Shown piece after piece: positions 26,190 to 34,344 of a DNA stretch of 64,000 bases; the stretch's first letter is position 1, and each line of letters starts with the position of its first letter. The stretch is from Chloroflexota bacterium. GTDB lineage: Bacteria > Chloroflexota > Anaerolineae > Aggregatilineales > Phototrophicaceae. Position numbers and translations under genes: made by a program. The stretch spans positions 1 to 64,000 of the forward strand of contig JAPOWG010000011.1 of the NCBI GenBank assembly GCA_026707745.1. Direction: 5' to 3'. The notes under the pieces are model-generated. The model was given only the letters and a program-made list of their open reading frames with translations, did no database searches and had not been told where the DNA came from.

Positions 26190-27275
26190 ATGGCAAAAAG
26201 CGCGGCGATGGAACGCTTCAACGGAGCAGATAAACATAATCCCTGGTTCACAAGATTCCGCTATGAGTTAGCGCCCGGCTTGGGATACGAAAAGGGCATC
26301 GTCCGCCGCGATCCCAGTTGCATTATACAGGTTGACGGCCTTTATTACGTTTGGTACACGCGGGCCGCGCACCCTTGCGTGCCGGTCGGTCACGAGCGAG
26401 CGACGGACAGCTTGCCCGCCATGCCCTGGGATCTATCCGATGTTTGGTATGCCACATCCGCCGACGGTTACACCTGGGTAGAGGGAGGACCGGCTGTCGA
26501 ACGGGGAGCCGCCGGCAGTTACGACGAGCGCAGCGTATTCACGCCCGATGTGCTGGCGCATGAGGGCCGATACTATCTGGTCTACCAGGTGACGCGCTCG
26601 CCTACATATCGCTGCACGCCGGAATCGATCGCCATCGCCTGGGCGGATCATCCGACGGGACCCTGGACCAAGAGCCCGGCGCCCGTGGTCGAGCCCGATC
26701 CCTCAGGCGAAGTTGACAGCCGCGCCTATCCGGAACAAGCGACGGTAAAAGGAAGTTTCGACAGTTTGCGCGTTCATGATCCGGCCTTGCTTTTCCGCGA
26801 GGATCAGTTCTGGCTGTACTTCAAAGGCGAGGGAATCGGCCATAGCAATATGGAATCCAAATGGGGCGTCGCTATCGCCGAGCATCCCTTGGGACCCTAC
26901 GCCAAGTCGCCCTTAAACCCGATTACCAACAGCGGTCACGAAGTGATGGTCTGGAATTACGCGGGCGGCGTTGGCGGCTTGATTACCCGCTGCGGACCCG
27001 AGAAGAATTCGATTCAGTTTGCCTCGGACGGCATCAATTTCGAGGTCAAATCGACCATCATCGAACCGCCGCAAGCCGCGGGCGCCTTGCGCGTCAATGC
27101 GGAGGACGACGCGCATCCGCTATCCGGATTGACCTGGGGCTTGAGCCACGTCACCACTTATAGCGCGCACGCGACATGGCAGGCGCGTGATCCCTTGGGT
27201 TTGCATGATATTGACGAGCCTTGGGATTTCCTCGTCCGTTGGCAGCGCGACGATCAGCCGCGAGGTTTTGTCTAG
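26190..27275 (+). CDS. GH117-family glycosidase, most canonical copy
   Basis: 361 aa. The start at 26190 has GAGGAAG five bases upstream; the longer frame begins inside the terminator stem. The chosen start places the GH117 SxAxxR motif (SAAMER) at residues 4-9. Further marks: VRRDPSCIIQV, YYVWYTR, SVFTPDVLAHEGRYYLVYQ, SFDSLRVHDP and NPITNSGHE near residue 247, then GPEKNSIQFASDGINFE. The overall blade order resembles the marine neoagarobiose hydrolases more closely than the other three copies do. No signal peptide. The sulfatase gene follows ~110 bp downstream on the same strand, hinting that sulfated oligosaccharides are involved. Confidence 0.87.
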   Translation: MAKSAAMERFNGADKHNPWFTRFRYELAPGLGYEKGIVRRDPSCIIQVDGLYYVWYTRAAHPCVPVGHERATDSLPAMPWDLSDVWYATSADGYTWVEGGPAVERGAAGSYDERSVFTPDVLAHEGRYYLVYQVTRSPTYRCTPESIAIAWADHPTGPWTKSPAPVVEPDPSGEVDSRAYPEQATVKGSFDSLRVHDPALLFREDQFWLYFKGEGIGHSNMESKWGVAIAEHPLGPYAKSPLNPITNSGHEVMVWNYAGGVGGLITRCGPEKNSIQFASDGINFEVKSTIIEPPQAAGALRVNAEDDAHPLSGLTWGLSHVTTYSAHATWQARDPLGLHDIDEPWDFLVRWQRDDQPRGFV

Positions 27276-27288
27276 CCTTCGTCTGACA

Positions 27289-27335
27289 GCCGCTCGGCGG
27301 CAGCGAACAGGATTGCCGCGCTCACAAAAAATAAC
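27289..27335 (+). repeat. family C repeat, partial
   Basis: ACAGCCGCTCGGCGGCAGCG then AACAGGATTGCCGCGCTCAC, followed by unrelated A-rich DNA. It matches the first half of the copies at 4031 and 58434 and lies between the third GH117 gene and the sulfatase. Confidence 0.75.
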
Positions 27336-27388
27336 ATATCCTCTCCTGGCATGAGCAAGAGGGTTTATTAAATAGGCGGAGCGGGTCG

Positions 27389-29035
27389 ATGCCCGACAGA
27401 CCGAACGTTATATTTGTCATCACCGATGATCAAGGTTACGGCGATATCGGTTGCCATGGCAATCCGATTCTACAGACGCCCAATCTGGACCAGATGGCCC
27501 GCGACGGCGTTCAGTTGGATGATCATCATCATGATCCGCTTTGTTCCCCGTCCCGCGCGGCGCTTTTGACCGGTCAATACGCTGCGCGAAACGGCGTTTG
27601 GCACGTGATTCACGGGCGTCATCTCCTTGACCCCAGAGCAATGACGATGGGGGATGTCTTTTCCGCGAACGGCTACCGCACCGGCATGTTCGGCAAATGG
27701 CACTTGGGTGACAATTATCCTTTTGCGCCGCAATTTCGAGGTTTTGACCAAGTCCTTTGTCATCGCGGCGGGGGCGTGGGGGAGCTACCTGACTATTGGG
27801 GCAATAATTATATAGATGACTGTTATTTTCGAGATGGCGAGCCGGTTCGCTGTCAGGGTTACTGCACGGACGTCTTTTTCGACGAAGCGATTCGATTCAT
27901 TGAAGCCGACCCGGGTTCACCCTTTTTTGTGTATCTGGCTACGAATGCCATGCACGCGCCGCATATCGTTCCCGAAGAATACGCGGCGCCCTACAGAAAG
28001 TTAGCGATCCCCGAAGACCGCGCCAACTTCTACGGCATGATCGCGAATTTTGACGAAAATATGGGCAAATTGTTCCGAGCACTGCAGGAGTTGCAGCTCG
28101 ATGAAAACACGATTGTGATCTTCACTGCCGATCACGGCACGGCGGCCGGTTTCGATCCCGCAAGTGGAGAGGGCTACAACGCGGGCATGCGCGGCAAGAA
28201 AGGCTCGATGTACGATGGCGGCCACCGCGTCAATTGTTTTTTCCGCTGGAAGGGCGAACTTCCCGAAGGAAGTCTAGTCAATTCGCTGACGGCGCATGTC
28301 GACATGCTGCCGACCTTGATAGAGCTTTGCGGACTGGAATTGAAGGGGGAAGTTGACTTCGACGGCGCGAGTCTTGCCTCGCAAATGCTGGGCGAGTCTG
28401 ATCGCTCGGCCGGGCGAACCCTGTTTATTCATTTGCAGCCCGACCGCCCGGAGAAATGGCGCGACTGTGTCGTTCTGCGCGACGGTTGGCGATTGATCAA
28501 GGGGACGGAGTTGTACGACGTTGCCAGCGACCAGGGACAGCAGCGCGATATTTCATCTGAGCATCCAGATGTCGTGCGGGAATTGCGCGGTGAATACGAG
28601 ACCTGGTGGGACAGCTTGCGGGAGCCTTTTTCAGGATACGTCCAGATTCCAATCGGCGCCGCCCAGGAGAATCCTGTACTGCTTTCGGCGCGGGATTGGC
28701 ATCCCACCGCGGGCAGGGTGCCCTGGCGCCAAGATTGGATCTCGGACTCAGCGCACGATGCCAACGGATTCTGGATGATTGACGTCCGGGAAGCCGGCCA
28801 ATACGAGGTTGAATTGCGCGCTTACCCGCGCGAAGCCGATTTACGAGCAGGCGCCACGAGCGCTCGCCTTGAGATCGACGGCGTCGAATATGCGCGCGTC
28901 AGCCAAGAAAACGCGAGGAGCGTAAGATTCCTTGTGGAACTGGATGCCGGGCAGACCAAGTTGCAAACCTGGCTGAGCAATCCGCTACGGCGACGCCTGC
29001 GAGGCGCCTATTATGTCTACATAAGTCGTTTGTAG
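27389..29035 (+). CDS. type I sulfatase without signal peptide
   Basis: 548 aa. The formylglycine motif is Cys52-Ser-Pro-Ser-Arg (LCSPSRAALLTG), with metal ligands Asp13-Asp14 (ITDDQGYGD) and a later DHGTAAG. KKGSMYDGGHRV is the usual second-half block. The N-terminus starts directly with strand 1 of the fold (PNVIFVITDD), so there is no export signal. That is unusual, because most carbohydrate sulfatases of this class are exported. An extra C-terminal beta-rich part (~450-548) ends in YYVYISRL. The ATG at 27389 follows GGCGGAGCGGG. A matching formylglycine-generating enzyme is not in the window. Likely role: cytoplasmic desulfation of imported oligosaccharides. Confidence 0.9.
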   Translation: MPDRPNVIFVITDDQGYGDIGCHGNPILQTPNLDQMARDGVQLDDHHHDPLCSPSRAALLTGQYAARNGVWHVIHGRHLLDPRAMTMGDVFSANGYRTGMFGKWHLGDNYPFAPQFRGFDQVLCHRGGGVGELPDYWGNNYIDDCYFRDGEPVRCQGYCTDVFFDEAIRFIEADPGSPFFVYLATNAMHAPHIVPEEYAAPYRKLAIPEDRANFYGMIANFDENMGKLFRALQELQLDENTIVIFTADHGTAAGFDPASGEGYNAGMRGKKGSMYDGGHRVNCFFRWKGELPEGSLVNSLTAHVDMLPTLIELCGLELKGEVDFDGASLASQMLGESDRSAGRTLFIHLQPDRPEKWRDCVVLRDGWRLIKGTELYDVASDQGQQRDISSEHPDVVRELRGEYETWWDSLREPFSGYVQIPIGAAQENPVLLSARDWHPTAGRVPWRQDWISDSAHDANGFWMIDVREAGQYEVELRAYPREADLRAGATSARLEIDGVEYARVSQENARSVRFLVELDAGQTKLQTWLSNPLRRRLRGAYYVYISRL

Positions 29036-29053
29036 GTCAAGGGGGGTAGGGCG

Positions 29054-30844
29054 ATGACGCTTAAGAGATCCGATGTGCTGATCACGCGACCTTGCGGCAT
29101 GGAGGTATATCGACGATATCGCGCGACCGGTCTGGGCTGGGGCTTCTTGCCCGAACCCGATCGACGGGGCCTGCCGCCGGATGAAGAGATGATGCGCGAT
29201 GTCGACGAGGCGCATCGCTGCGGCGTCAAATTCCAGGGCCGCGTGGAACTGGATGCAGACTGGATGGGCATGATTGATTTTGATTCCAATTTCATGGAAT
29301 CAACCGTGCGCGATTTGAATGATCGACCGGCGATCACTTGGTGGGAGCACACTTACAAGGGGCACCCCTCTTACCACTATTGTACAAACGCGCCCGGTTA
29401 CCGGCATTATCTGATGTATCAACTGCGGCGGGTCATGCAAGCCGGCACGGACTGGCTGATGATTGACTCGGCCATCCCTACCATCGGCGCGTTAAATGCC
29501 CGATATGGCGGCTGCTTTTGCCGGCACTGTATGGCTGGTTTCCGCGATTACCTGCGCGCCAGCTTGAGTGAAGAGGAGATCATGTCGGGGGGCATCGGCG
29601 ATCTCGAGACCTTCGACTATGGGGACTACTTGCGGGAACGCGGCATCACGGACGAAAAGTATCGGGCGCGAATCCTGGCGTTCCCGCCCGTCATTCCGCT
29701 GGCAAAAGAATATTTCGATTTCCAGTGGAAAGAGATAAACGGGCTCTTTCGCGAATTCAAGCGTTATGCGCGGGAATTTGACGACACTGTGCCCATGAGT
29801 TCGAATTCGCCCTATTATTGGGCGGAGTTCATGTATGCCGTCGACGCGCATGACTTCTACACCAATGAAATGCAGTATCAAGCGCCCGAGATCGAGATCT
29901 TGCCGACGGAGCCGATCTATACTTTCAAGCTGGCCGACGCTCTCAAGCGCATTGTCGCTATCACGGGCGTTCCGCGCGCCTTCGAACCTTGCCGGATTAA
30001 TGATCGTCCCGGGCATATTCGACTGTGGATCGCGCAAGCTTATGCGCATGGACACGTCTTCATGGCGCCGGAGAAAATGTGGACGCTGCGTTTTCGCGGC
30101 GAACCGGATCGCTGGTATCACAGCAAGCCGGGCGACTATGAAGACCTCTATCATTTCGTGCGCGACTACCCGGCGCTATTCGACGACTATGAATCAGCCG
30201 CTTCAGTCGCGCTCGTTTTCAGCAACAAGGCCGTGCGGCAATTCCTAGGCGATCAGCTCAGCAGCGGTCACCTGGGCGGTCAAAACCGCAGCGCGCCACG
30301 AACGGATCTCGTGAAAGCCTGTATTGCGCTCAGCGGGGCCAACCTGCCATATCGCATAATTGTGGCGGGCGATGAATGGATCAAAGACGATTTGCTGGAA
30401 GCGGATTTGTCATCCTATCGCGCGGTTGTCCGTTTTGAACCTTCACACTTGACAGAAGAGCAGGAAGCCAAGCTGCAAGAGGCGCGTGAGCGTCTGGCGA
30501 CCTGGAGCGGCGCGCCGGACTTGTTGGCGAAGGCGGGTCATGACATCGGCGTCACTGGCGCGGAAAACATCACTGTCTTGCCGCGGCATCAGCCCCGCGC
30601 GCAAGACGCGCCCCTAGTCGTCCATCTGCTCAACAGCAATTATGACCCTAAGAGCGACCGATTCGAGACCGTTCACAATCTTCGGCTGACTATTGCGCAG
30701 TCGATGCTTCAACGGTCATTTTCAAGCGCGGCGCTTTTCGCGCCGGGCAAGGAGCCTGTCGCCCTTGACTGCCAAGGCACGGATGACGGAAGCTCAATTA
30801 TCCTTCCCGAATTGGGTATGTGGGGCGTCCTCAAATTGGAATAG
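29054..30844 (+). CDS. unassigned possible TIM-barrel glycosidase
   Basis: 596 aa, 18 bp after the sulfatase with a very strong GGGGGG ribosome binding site, so co-transcribed. No signal peptide. Residues ~70-330 look like a TIM barrel: DWLMIDSAIPTIG (strand end with Asp), the paired-cysteine block GGCFCRHCMAGFRDYL, and DDTVPMSSNSPYYWAEF. Proteins with a CxxC block of this kind occur among hypothetical GH42/GH-like enzymes. A later alpha/beta segment (~380-470) resembles the GH42 trimerisation region. Candidate acidic residues exist, but I cannot assign the family. In this setting a cytoplasmic exo-glycosidase acting after the sulfatase is the best guess. Confidence 0.55.
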   Translation: MTLKRSDVLITRPCGMEVYRRYRATGLGWGFLPEPDRRGLPPDEEMMRDVDEAHRCGVKFQGRVELDADWMGMIDFDSNFMESTVRDLNDRPAITWWEHTYKGHPSYHYCTNAPGYRHYLMYQLRRVMQAGTDWLMIDSAIPTIGALNARYGGCFCRHCMAGFRDYLRASLSEEEIMSGGIGDLETFDYGDYLRERGITDEKYRARILAFPPVIPLAKEYFDFQWKEINGLFREFKRYAREFDDTVPMSSNSPYYWAEFMYAVDAHDFYTNEMQYQAPEIEILPTEPIYTFKLADALKRIVAITGVPRAFEPCRINDRPGHIRLWIAQAYAHGHVFMAPEKMWTLRFRGEPDRWYHSKPGDYEDLYHFVRDYPALFDDYESAASVALVFSNKAVRQFLGDQLSSGHLGGQNRSAPRTDLVKACIALSGANLPYRIIVAGDEWIKDDLLEADLSSYRAVVRFEPSHLTEEQEAKLQEARERLATWSGAPDLLAKAGHDIGVTGAENITVLPRHQPRAQDAPLVVHLLNSNYDPKSDRFETVHNLRLTIAQSMLQRSFSSAALFAPGKEPVALDCQGTDDGSSIILPELGMWGVLKLE

Positions 30845-30891
30845 GGATCAGCCGCAGGGCGGCGAGAAGGACCCAGGAATGTCGCGCTGGC

Positions 30892-31096
30892 AGGGCTTGT
30901 CGGGTACTGGGTCATTCTAACGCGCTTTTTTCACCCCTCACCCCCCAGCCCCCTCTCCCACAAGGGGAGAGGGGGAGCTAAGCTTGGCGGAATATGTAAT
31001 AATTTGTTGATTTTCGCAATGATCGGCTCCCTTTTTGTATTGTTTGGTACTGTTTGCGTTATCTATGTGTATGATTCTTAGTAGCGGACAAGCCTT
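30892..31096. repeat. family A MITE-like element, copy A3
   Basis: Left end AGGGCTTGTCGGGTACTGGG, right end on the minus strand AAGGCTTGTCCGCTACTAAG. About 205 bp with the same internal order as A2: CTAACGCGCTTTTTT, GC core, GCTAAGCTTGGCGG, ATATGTAATAATTTG, TTATCTATGTGTATG. The few differences from A2 suggest recent spread. Confidence 0.85.
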
Positions 31097-31100
31097 GTAG

Positions 31101-31121
31101 GGGCGACTCTGTGAGTCGCCC
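31101..31121. repeat. GGGCGACTC hairpin (family R)
   Basis: Perfect 9-bp inverted repeat GGGCGACTC/GAGTCGCCC around TGT, five bases after the right end of family A copy A3. Confidence 0.85.
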
Positions 31122-31221
31122 GAAATGGCCACAGAAATTACAAGTTTTGCAGCGGTATTCCGCCAAGTCAAAACCTGTCATGTCCTCAGCGCCTCACTGG
31201 GGGCGGAATCCTCAATGCATT

Positions 31222-31344
31222 GGAGGAAGGGGAGCTAACTATTCCGTATATCGTTGTATTCTGTTGTCTTGCGCAAGGATTGACCATCTATCTGTATCGT
31301 TCTGGTTTGCATTAGATACAATTTATACTACCGGACAATCCCCC
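31222..31344. repeat. family A element, degenerate copy A5
   Basis: Starts GGAGGAAGGGGAGCTAAC and ends CTACCGGACAATCCCC. It retains the order of the family A right half (GCGCAAGGATTGACC, ATCTATCTGTATCG) with many substitutions. The left half is missing. Confidence 0.6.
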
Positions 31345-31371
31345 AACTACATGACAAGGGTGTTTGTTAAG

Positions 31372-31731
31372 CTAGATCTGTAGCTTGCTTCCCCAGTCTT
31401 CCCGCTCTTGGCGCAATTTCAGCAGCAGTTGTTCGCGCGCGAACTCGTCTTCAAAAAAGCTGCAATTCTCGAAAAACTCGATGAGCTCATCGAGCCGCGC
31501 CATGACGTCGCTCTTGCCGACAGAACGAATCGAGCGCGCCCTCAGCCAGCCCCCCGGCGCGGTCATGACCCACTCCGGCGGCGGGCGATGATGTTCGAGG
31601 ATAAACTCACTGGCTTTGAAGTAGCTGGTGATGGCCTTATGCGACGCCCGGTTTGTGGACTGGACAATCACAAATGCGACCAGGGTAGCGCCCACCAGCG
31701 AAGCAACGACGAAGAAAAGCAGGAAGTCCAT
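31372..31731 (-). CDS. small membrane-anchored protein of unknown function
   Basis: 119 aa from ATG 31731 (MDFLLFF). One N-terminal transmembrane helix (residues ~2-23), then a soluble part with SYFKASEFILEHHRPPPEWV and a Glu/Leu-rich C-terminal helix (LDELIEFFENCSFFEDEFAREQ is the region, residues ~80-105). It starts 8 bp after the stop of the DppF gene, so it is the last gene of the dppD-dppF operon. No family recognised. An accessory or regulatory subunit of the importer is possible but only contextual. Confidence 0.65.
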   Translation of the reverse strand: MDFLLFFVVASLVGATLVAFVIVQSTNRASHKAITSYFKASEFILEHHRPPPEWVMTAPGGWLRARSIRSVGKSDVMARLDELIEFFENCSFFEDEFAREQLLLKLRQEREDWGSKLQI

Positions 31732-31739
31732 CGGATAGG

Positions 31740-32786
31740 CTATTCCACACCGCGCAGATCCAACTCGTCCGCAAAATGGCAGGCGGCGAAATGATCCCGT
31801 CCAACTTCGGTCCAAGCCGGTTCTTGTTCTCTACAAATGTCTTGCGCGTAACGGCAACGAGGATGGAAATAACAGCCGGAGGGCGGATCAGCCGGGTTCG
31901 CCACTTCGCCGGGGAGAATGATGCGATCCATCTTGATCTCGGGGTCGGTAGTTGGCACGGCCGATAACAGGGCTTCGGTATATGGGTGCTTGGGATCCGC
32001 AAATAGGGCTTCGGTATCGGCCAATTCCACCAGTTGCCCCACATACATAACCCCGACGCGGTCGGAAATATGCTCCACCACGGAAAGATCGTGCGCGATG
32101 AATAGATATGTCAGGTCGAATTCTTCCTGCAGATCCTCGAGCAAGTTCAAGATTTGCGCCTGAATCGAGACATCAAGGGCAGAGACCGCTTCGTCACAGA
32201 CAATCAGCCGCGGGCTGGGGGCGAGCGAACGCGCGATCCCGATGCGTTGGCGCTGCCCGCCCGAAAAGGCGTGTGGATAGCGATTAAGATGGCGGATATC
32301 CAAACCGACGCGATCCATTAGCTCGCGCACGCGGTCTTGAATTTGGCGCTTGTCCGCCAGCAGCTTGTTGTTGCGGATTGGCTCGGCAATGATGTCGAGG
32401 ACGGTCATGCGGGGATCCAGCGAGGAGTAGGGGTCTTGAAAGATCATGTGAAAATGCCTGCGGACCTCTCGGAGCTCCTTTTTCTCCATGTTGGCGATAT
32501 CAACTTCTTGCCCATCTGGAAGGCGGAAGATAATCTGTCCTTCGCTGGGGTTTATCGCTCGGACAATGCAGCGCCCGAGCGTCGTCTTGCCGCTGCCAGA
32601 TTCGCCGACAAGCCCGAATGTCTCGCCCTCGCGGATTTGAAAACTGACGCCGTCGACTGCCCTGACATGCCCATGTACGGCGCGCAGGAATCCTTTTTCG
32701 ATCGGAAAGTGCTTCTTCAGATCCCGAACTTCGAGCAAAACTTCCTCGTTCCGCTCTTTTGCGGGCTCTTCCATCCCCTCAAGCAT
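31740..32786 (-). CDS. ABC importer ATPase, DppF/OppF type
   Basis: 348 aa. Walker [12 protein letters not shown]-loop [13 protein letters not shown], signature [15 protein letters not shown], Walker [13 protein letters not shown] and H-loop AHDLSVV are all intact. The C-terminal oligopeptide-type extension has CYFHPRC...CREQEP, which can hold an iron-sulfur cluster in relatives. The start at 32786 overlaps the end of dppD by 8 bp; the open frame upstream of it is antisense-like extension. It energises the DppBC permease of this island together with DppD. Confidence 0.9.
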   Translation of the reverse strand: MLEGMEEPAKERNEEVLLEVRDLKKHFPIEKGFLRAVHGHVRAVDGVSFQIREGETFGLVGESGSGKTTLGRCIVRAINPSEGQIIFRLPDGQEVDIANMEKKELREVRRHFHMIFQDPYSSLDPRMTVLDIIAEPIRNNKLLADKRQIQDRVRELMDRVGLDIRHLNRYPHAFSGGQRQRIGIARSLAPSPRLIVCDEAVSALDVSIQAQILNLLEDLQEEFDLTYLFIAHDLSVVEHISDRVGVMYVGQLVELADTEALFADPKHPYTEALLSAVPTTDPEIKMDRIILPGEVANPADPPSGCYFHPRCRYAQDICREQEPAWTEVGRDHFAACHFADELDLRGVE

Positions 32787-33801
32787 AGACCGGCTCACTC
32801 TCTTCGTTGTGAAGGTAGCAGCGCACAAAATGTCCCTCGCCCATATCAACCAGGGCGGGTACAGCGGCATCACAGGTACCGGCGATGAACTCGTCGCAAC
32901 GGGATGCGAATCCACACTCCGCCGGCGGATTCATGGGCACGGGTACATTCCCGCGAATGGCATCGAGGCGGCCACGGCCACGATTGCCCAGACGCGGTAT
33001 CGACTTCAGCAGGCGCCGCGTGTAGGGGTGCATGGGATTTTTGAACAGCTCTATCGTCGAGGCGCGCTCGACCACGCGCCCCAGGTACATCACGTTCACT
33101 TCGTCAGCGATTTCGGCGATCACCCCCAAATCATGGGTGATATACATGATGGCCATGCCAAATTGTTCTTGAAGCTCCTTCATCAATTCCAGGATTTGGG
33201 CCTGAACCGTGACATCCAGCGCCGTAGTGGGCTCGTCGGCGATCAAGAGCGAAGGACTGCAAGACAGGGCCATGGCGATCATCGCGCGTTGGCGCATCCC
33301 GCCCGACAATTGATGCGGGTATTCGTCAAATCGCTGGCCGGGGTTGGAAATACCGACGCGGTTGATCATATCCAGCGCGAGTTCTTTGGCTTCGCGCTTG
33401 TTTTTGGTGATGTGCAGCAGGATGGCCTCGATAATTTGTTTCCCGATCGTATGCACCGGGGACAAGCTGGTCATCGGTTCCTGAAAAACCATTGAGATCT
33501 CCGCACCGCGTATGGCGCGTATCTCCCGGCTGCGCGGGTCTAGCTGGAGCAGATCCAGGACTGCGCCGTCGCTCCCCCGCAACAGGATTTCGCCGGATTC
33601 AACCGTGCCGGGGGGCGGCACGATCTGGAGGATAGACTGGGCGGTGACACTCTTGCCGGAGCCCGATTCGCCAATGATGCCGACAGTTTGATGAGCGGCA
33701 ATATTGAAATCGACGCCGTCGACCGCCTTGAGCGTACCTTCTGGCAACTCAAAGTAGGTGCGCAGGTTCCGCACTTCCAGGGTGCTGTTGTTTGACTTCA
33801 T
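32779..33801 (-). CDS. ABC importer ATPase, DppD/OppD type
   Basis: 340 aa. Walker [25 protein letters not shown], signature [15 protein letters not shown], Walker [13 protein letters not shown] and H-loop THDLGV. The C-terminal extension contains [15 protein letters not shown], the usual Cys pattern of the family. The start at 33801 ([10 protein letters not shown]) follows GGTGGAG; the longer frame would run through the promoter. An operator-overlapped promoter lies 34-63 bp upstream, linking this operon to the rest of the island. Confidence 0.92.
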   Translation of the reverse strand: MKSNNSTLEVRNLRTYFELPEGTLKAVDGVDFNIAAHQTVGIIGESGSGKSVTAQSILQIVPPPGTVESGEILLRGSDGAVLDLLQLDPRSREIRAIRGAEISMVFQEPMTSLSPVHTIGKQIIEAILLHITKNKREAKELALDMINRVGISNPGQRFDEYPHQLSGGMRQRAMIAMALSCSPSLLIADEPTTALDVTVQAQILELMKELQEQFGMAIMYITHDLGVIAEIADEVNVMYLGRVVERASTIELFKNPMHPYTRRLLKSIPRLGNRGRGRLDAIRGNVPVPMNPPAECGFASRCDEFIAGTCDAAVPALVDMGEGHFVRCYLHNEESEPVYA

Positions 33802-33834
33802 CTCCACCGATGGTTTGCCTGTTCGGTTTGTCGT

Positions 33835-33863
33835 ATTGTAGACAATCAACAAGTGATTGACAA
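33835..33863 (-). promoter_or_regulatory. operator-overlapped promoter, site 4 of 4
   Basis: Minus strand: TTGTCA (33858-33863), 17-bp spacer, TACAAT (33835-33840). The core TTGTCTACAAT, with GACAAA following after two bases, equals the right half of site 1 except for one inserted base. The upstream arm (TTGTTGATTGT) is imperfect. It controls dppD-dppF and the small membrane protein. Confidence 0.7.
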
Positions 33864-33969
33864 GCAGCGCGGGCCGGCGCTCGCGGCTTGGACCAAAGCC
33901 GCATCGGCTTTCCATCCGGTCGAGACGCAAAAAAACAGGCTCGACTTGCGAACCTGTCAGGTACTTCCA

Positions 33970-34046
33970 TGGTGGGCGATATAAGACTCGAACTTATAAC
34001 CTTCCGGGTGTAAACCGGATGCTCTATCCAATTGAGCTAATCGCCC
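33970..34046 (-). tRNA. tRNA-Val (anticodon UAC), CCA encoded
   Basis: Minus-strand cloverleaf. The acceptor GGGCGAT pairs with ATCGCCC, followed by discriminator A and an encoded CCA. D-arm GCTC/GAGC. Anticodon stem TCCGG/CCGGA with loop TTTACAC, so the anticodon is TAC. T-arm ATAAG-TTCGAGT-CTTAT. All stems pair perfectly. No GntR-type site is associated with it; it marks the right boundary of the sugar island. Confidence 0.97.
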
Positions 34047-34107
34047 CGACTACACTGATTCTAGCTGTACAGACGTGAAGTCGTCAAGGTTGACTTCGCT
34101 TGGTAGT

Positions 34108-34217
34108 GTATCGAAGTCGGTTGGAATGCACCCCTCATCCCCCGGCCCCTTTTCCCACAGGGGGAGAAGGGGAGGGTCACGCTCTCCGAATTAGATACTT
34201 AGTGCTGAATTCGATAC
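34108..34217. repeat. family B MITE-like element, short copy
   Basis: Left end GTATCGAAGTCGGTTGGAA, right end on the minus strand GTATCGAATTCAGCAC. The interior lacks the CACCGAGG words and instead carries the GC core CCCTCATCCCCCGGCCCC with GGGGGAGAAGGGGAGG. It appears to be a composite of the family B ends with a family A core. Confidence 0.5.
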
Positions 34218-34324
34218 ATTGACTCCATAAATCGAGTAGATCGTCCGCAGAAGTAGGACCAACAAAGTCATGCAACTCCGTAATAATAGTCGGCGGGTCG
34301 CCCGCAAAACCTAGCCGGAGCGGT

Positions 34325-34344
34325 GGGCGAGCCAAGGCTCGCCC
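34325..34344. repeat. GGGCGAGCC hairpin (family R)
   Basis: GGGCGAGCC/GGCTCGCCC around AA, then CCTAC; identical in stem and loop to 278-297. Confidence 0.85.

Larger units (their letters stand above)
30845..31371. other. 527-bp gene-free region made of repeats
   Basis: Holds family A copy A3 (30892-31096), a family R hairpin (31101-31121) and a degenerate family A copy A5 (31222-31344). Nothing resembling a gene. Both flanking genes point into it, so transcripts from both sides probably end here; the strong GC hairpins could serve as terminators. Confidence 0.8.

Noticed and set aside
12281..27275. GH43 or GH32 assignment for the three propeller glycosidases
   Set aside because: The fold is shared, but the combination of SxAxxR, RRDP, HDP and NSGHE matches GH117; GH32 WMNDPNG and typical GH43 signatures are absent.
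31..31121. Repeated GC-rich units considered as CRISPR or tandem-repeat arrays
   Set aside because: Copies are kilobases apart, in both orientations and with variable length; there are no regular spacers and no cas genes.
22022..33801. Reading the importer as a plain dipeptide transporter
   Set aside because: Sequence family alone would allow it, but shared operators with glycosidases and no peptidase in the island favour an oligosaccharide. Kept as a possibility, not as the call.
34108..34217. Integration (att) site of a mobile island beside tRNA-Val
   Set aside because: No integrase, no direct repeat of the tRNA 3' end was found on the far side, and the repeat there belongs to the dispersed family B.
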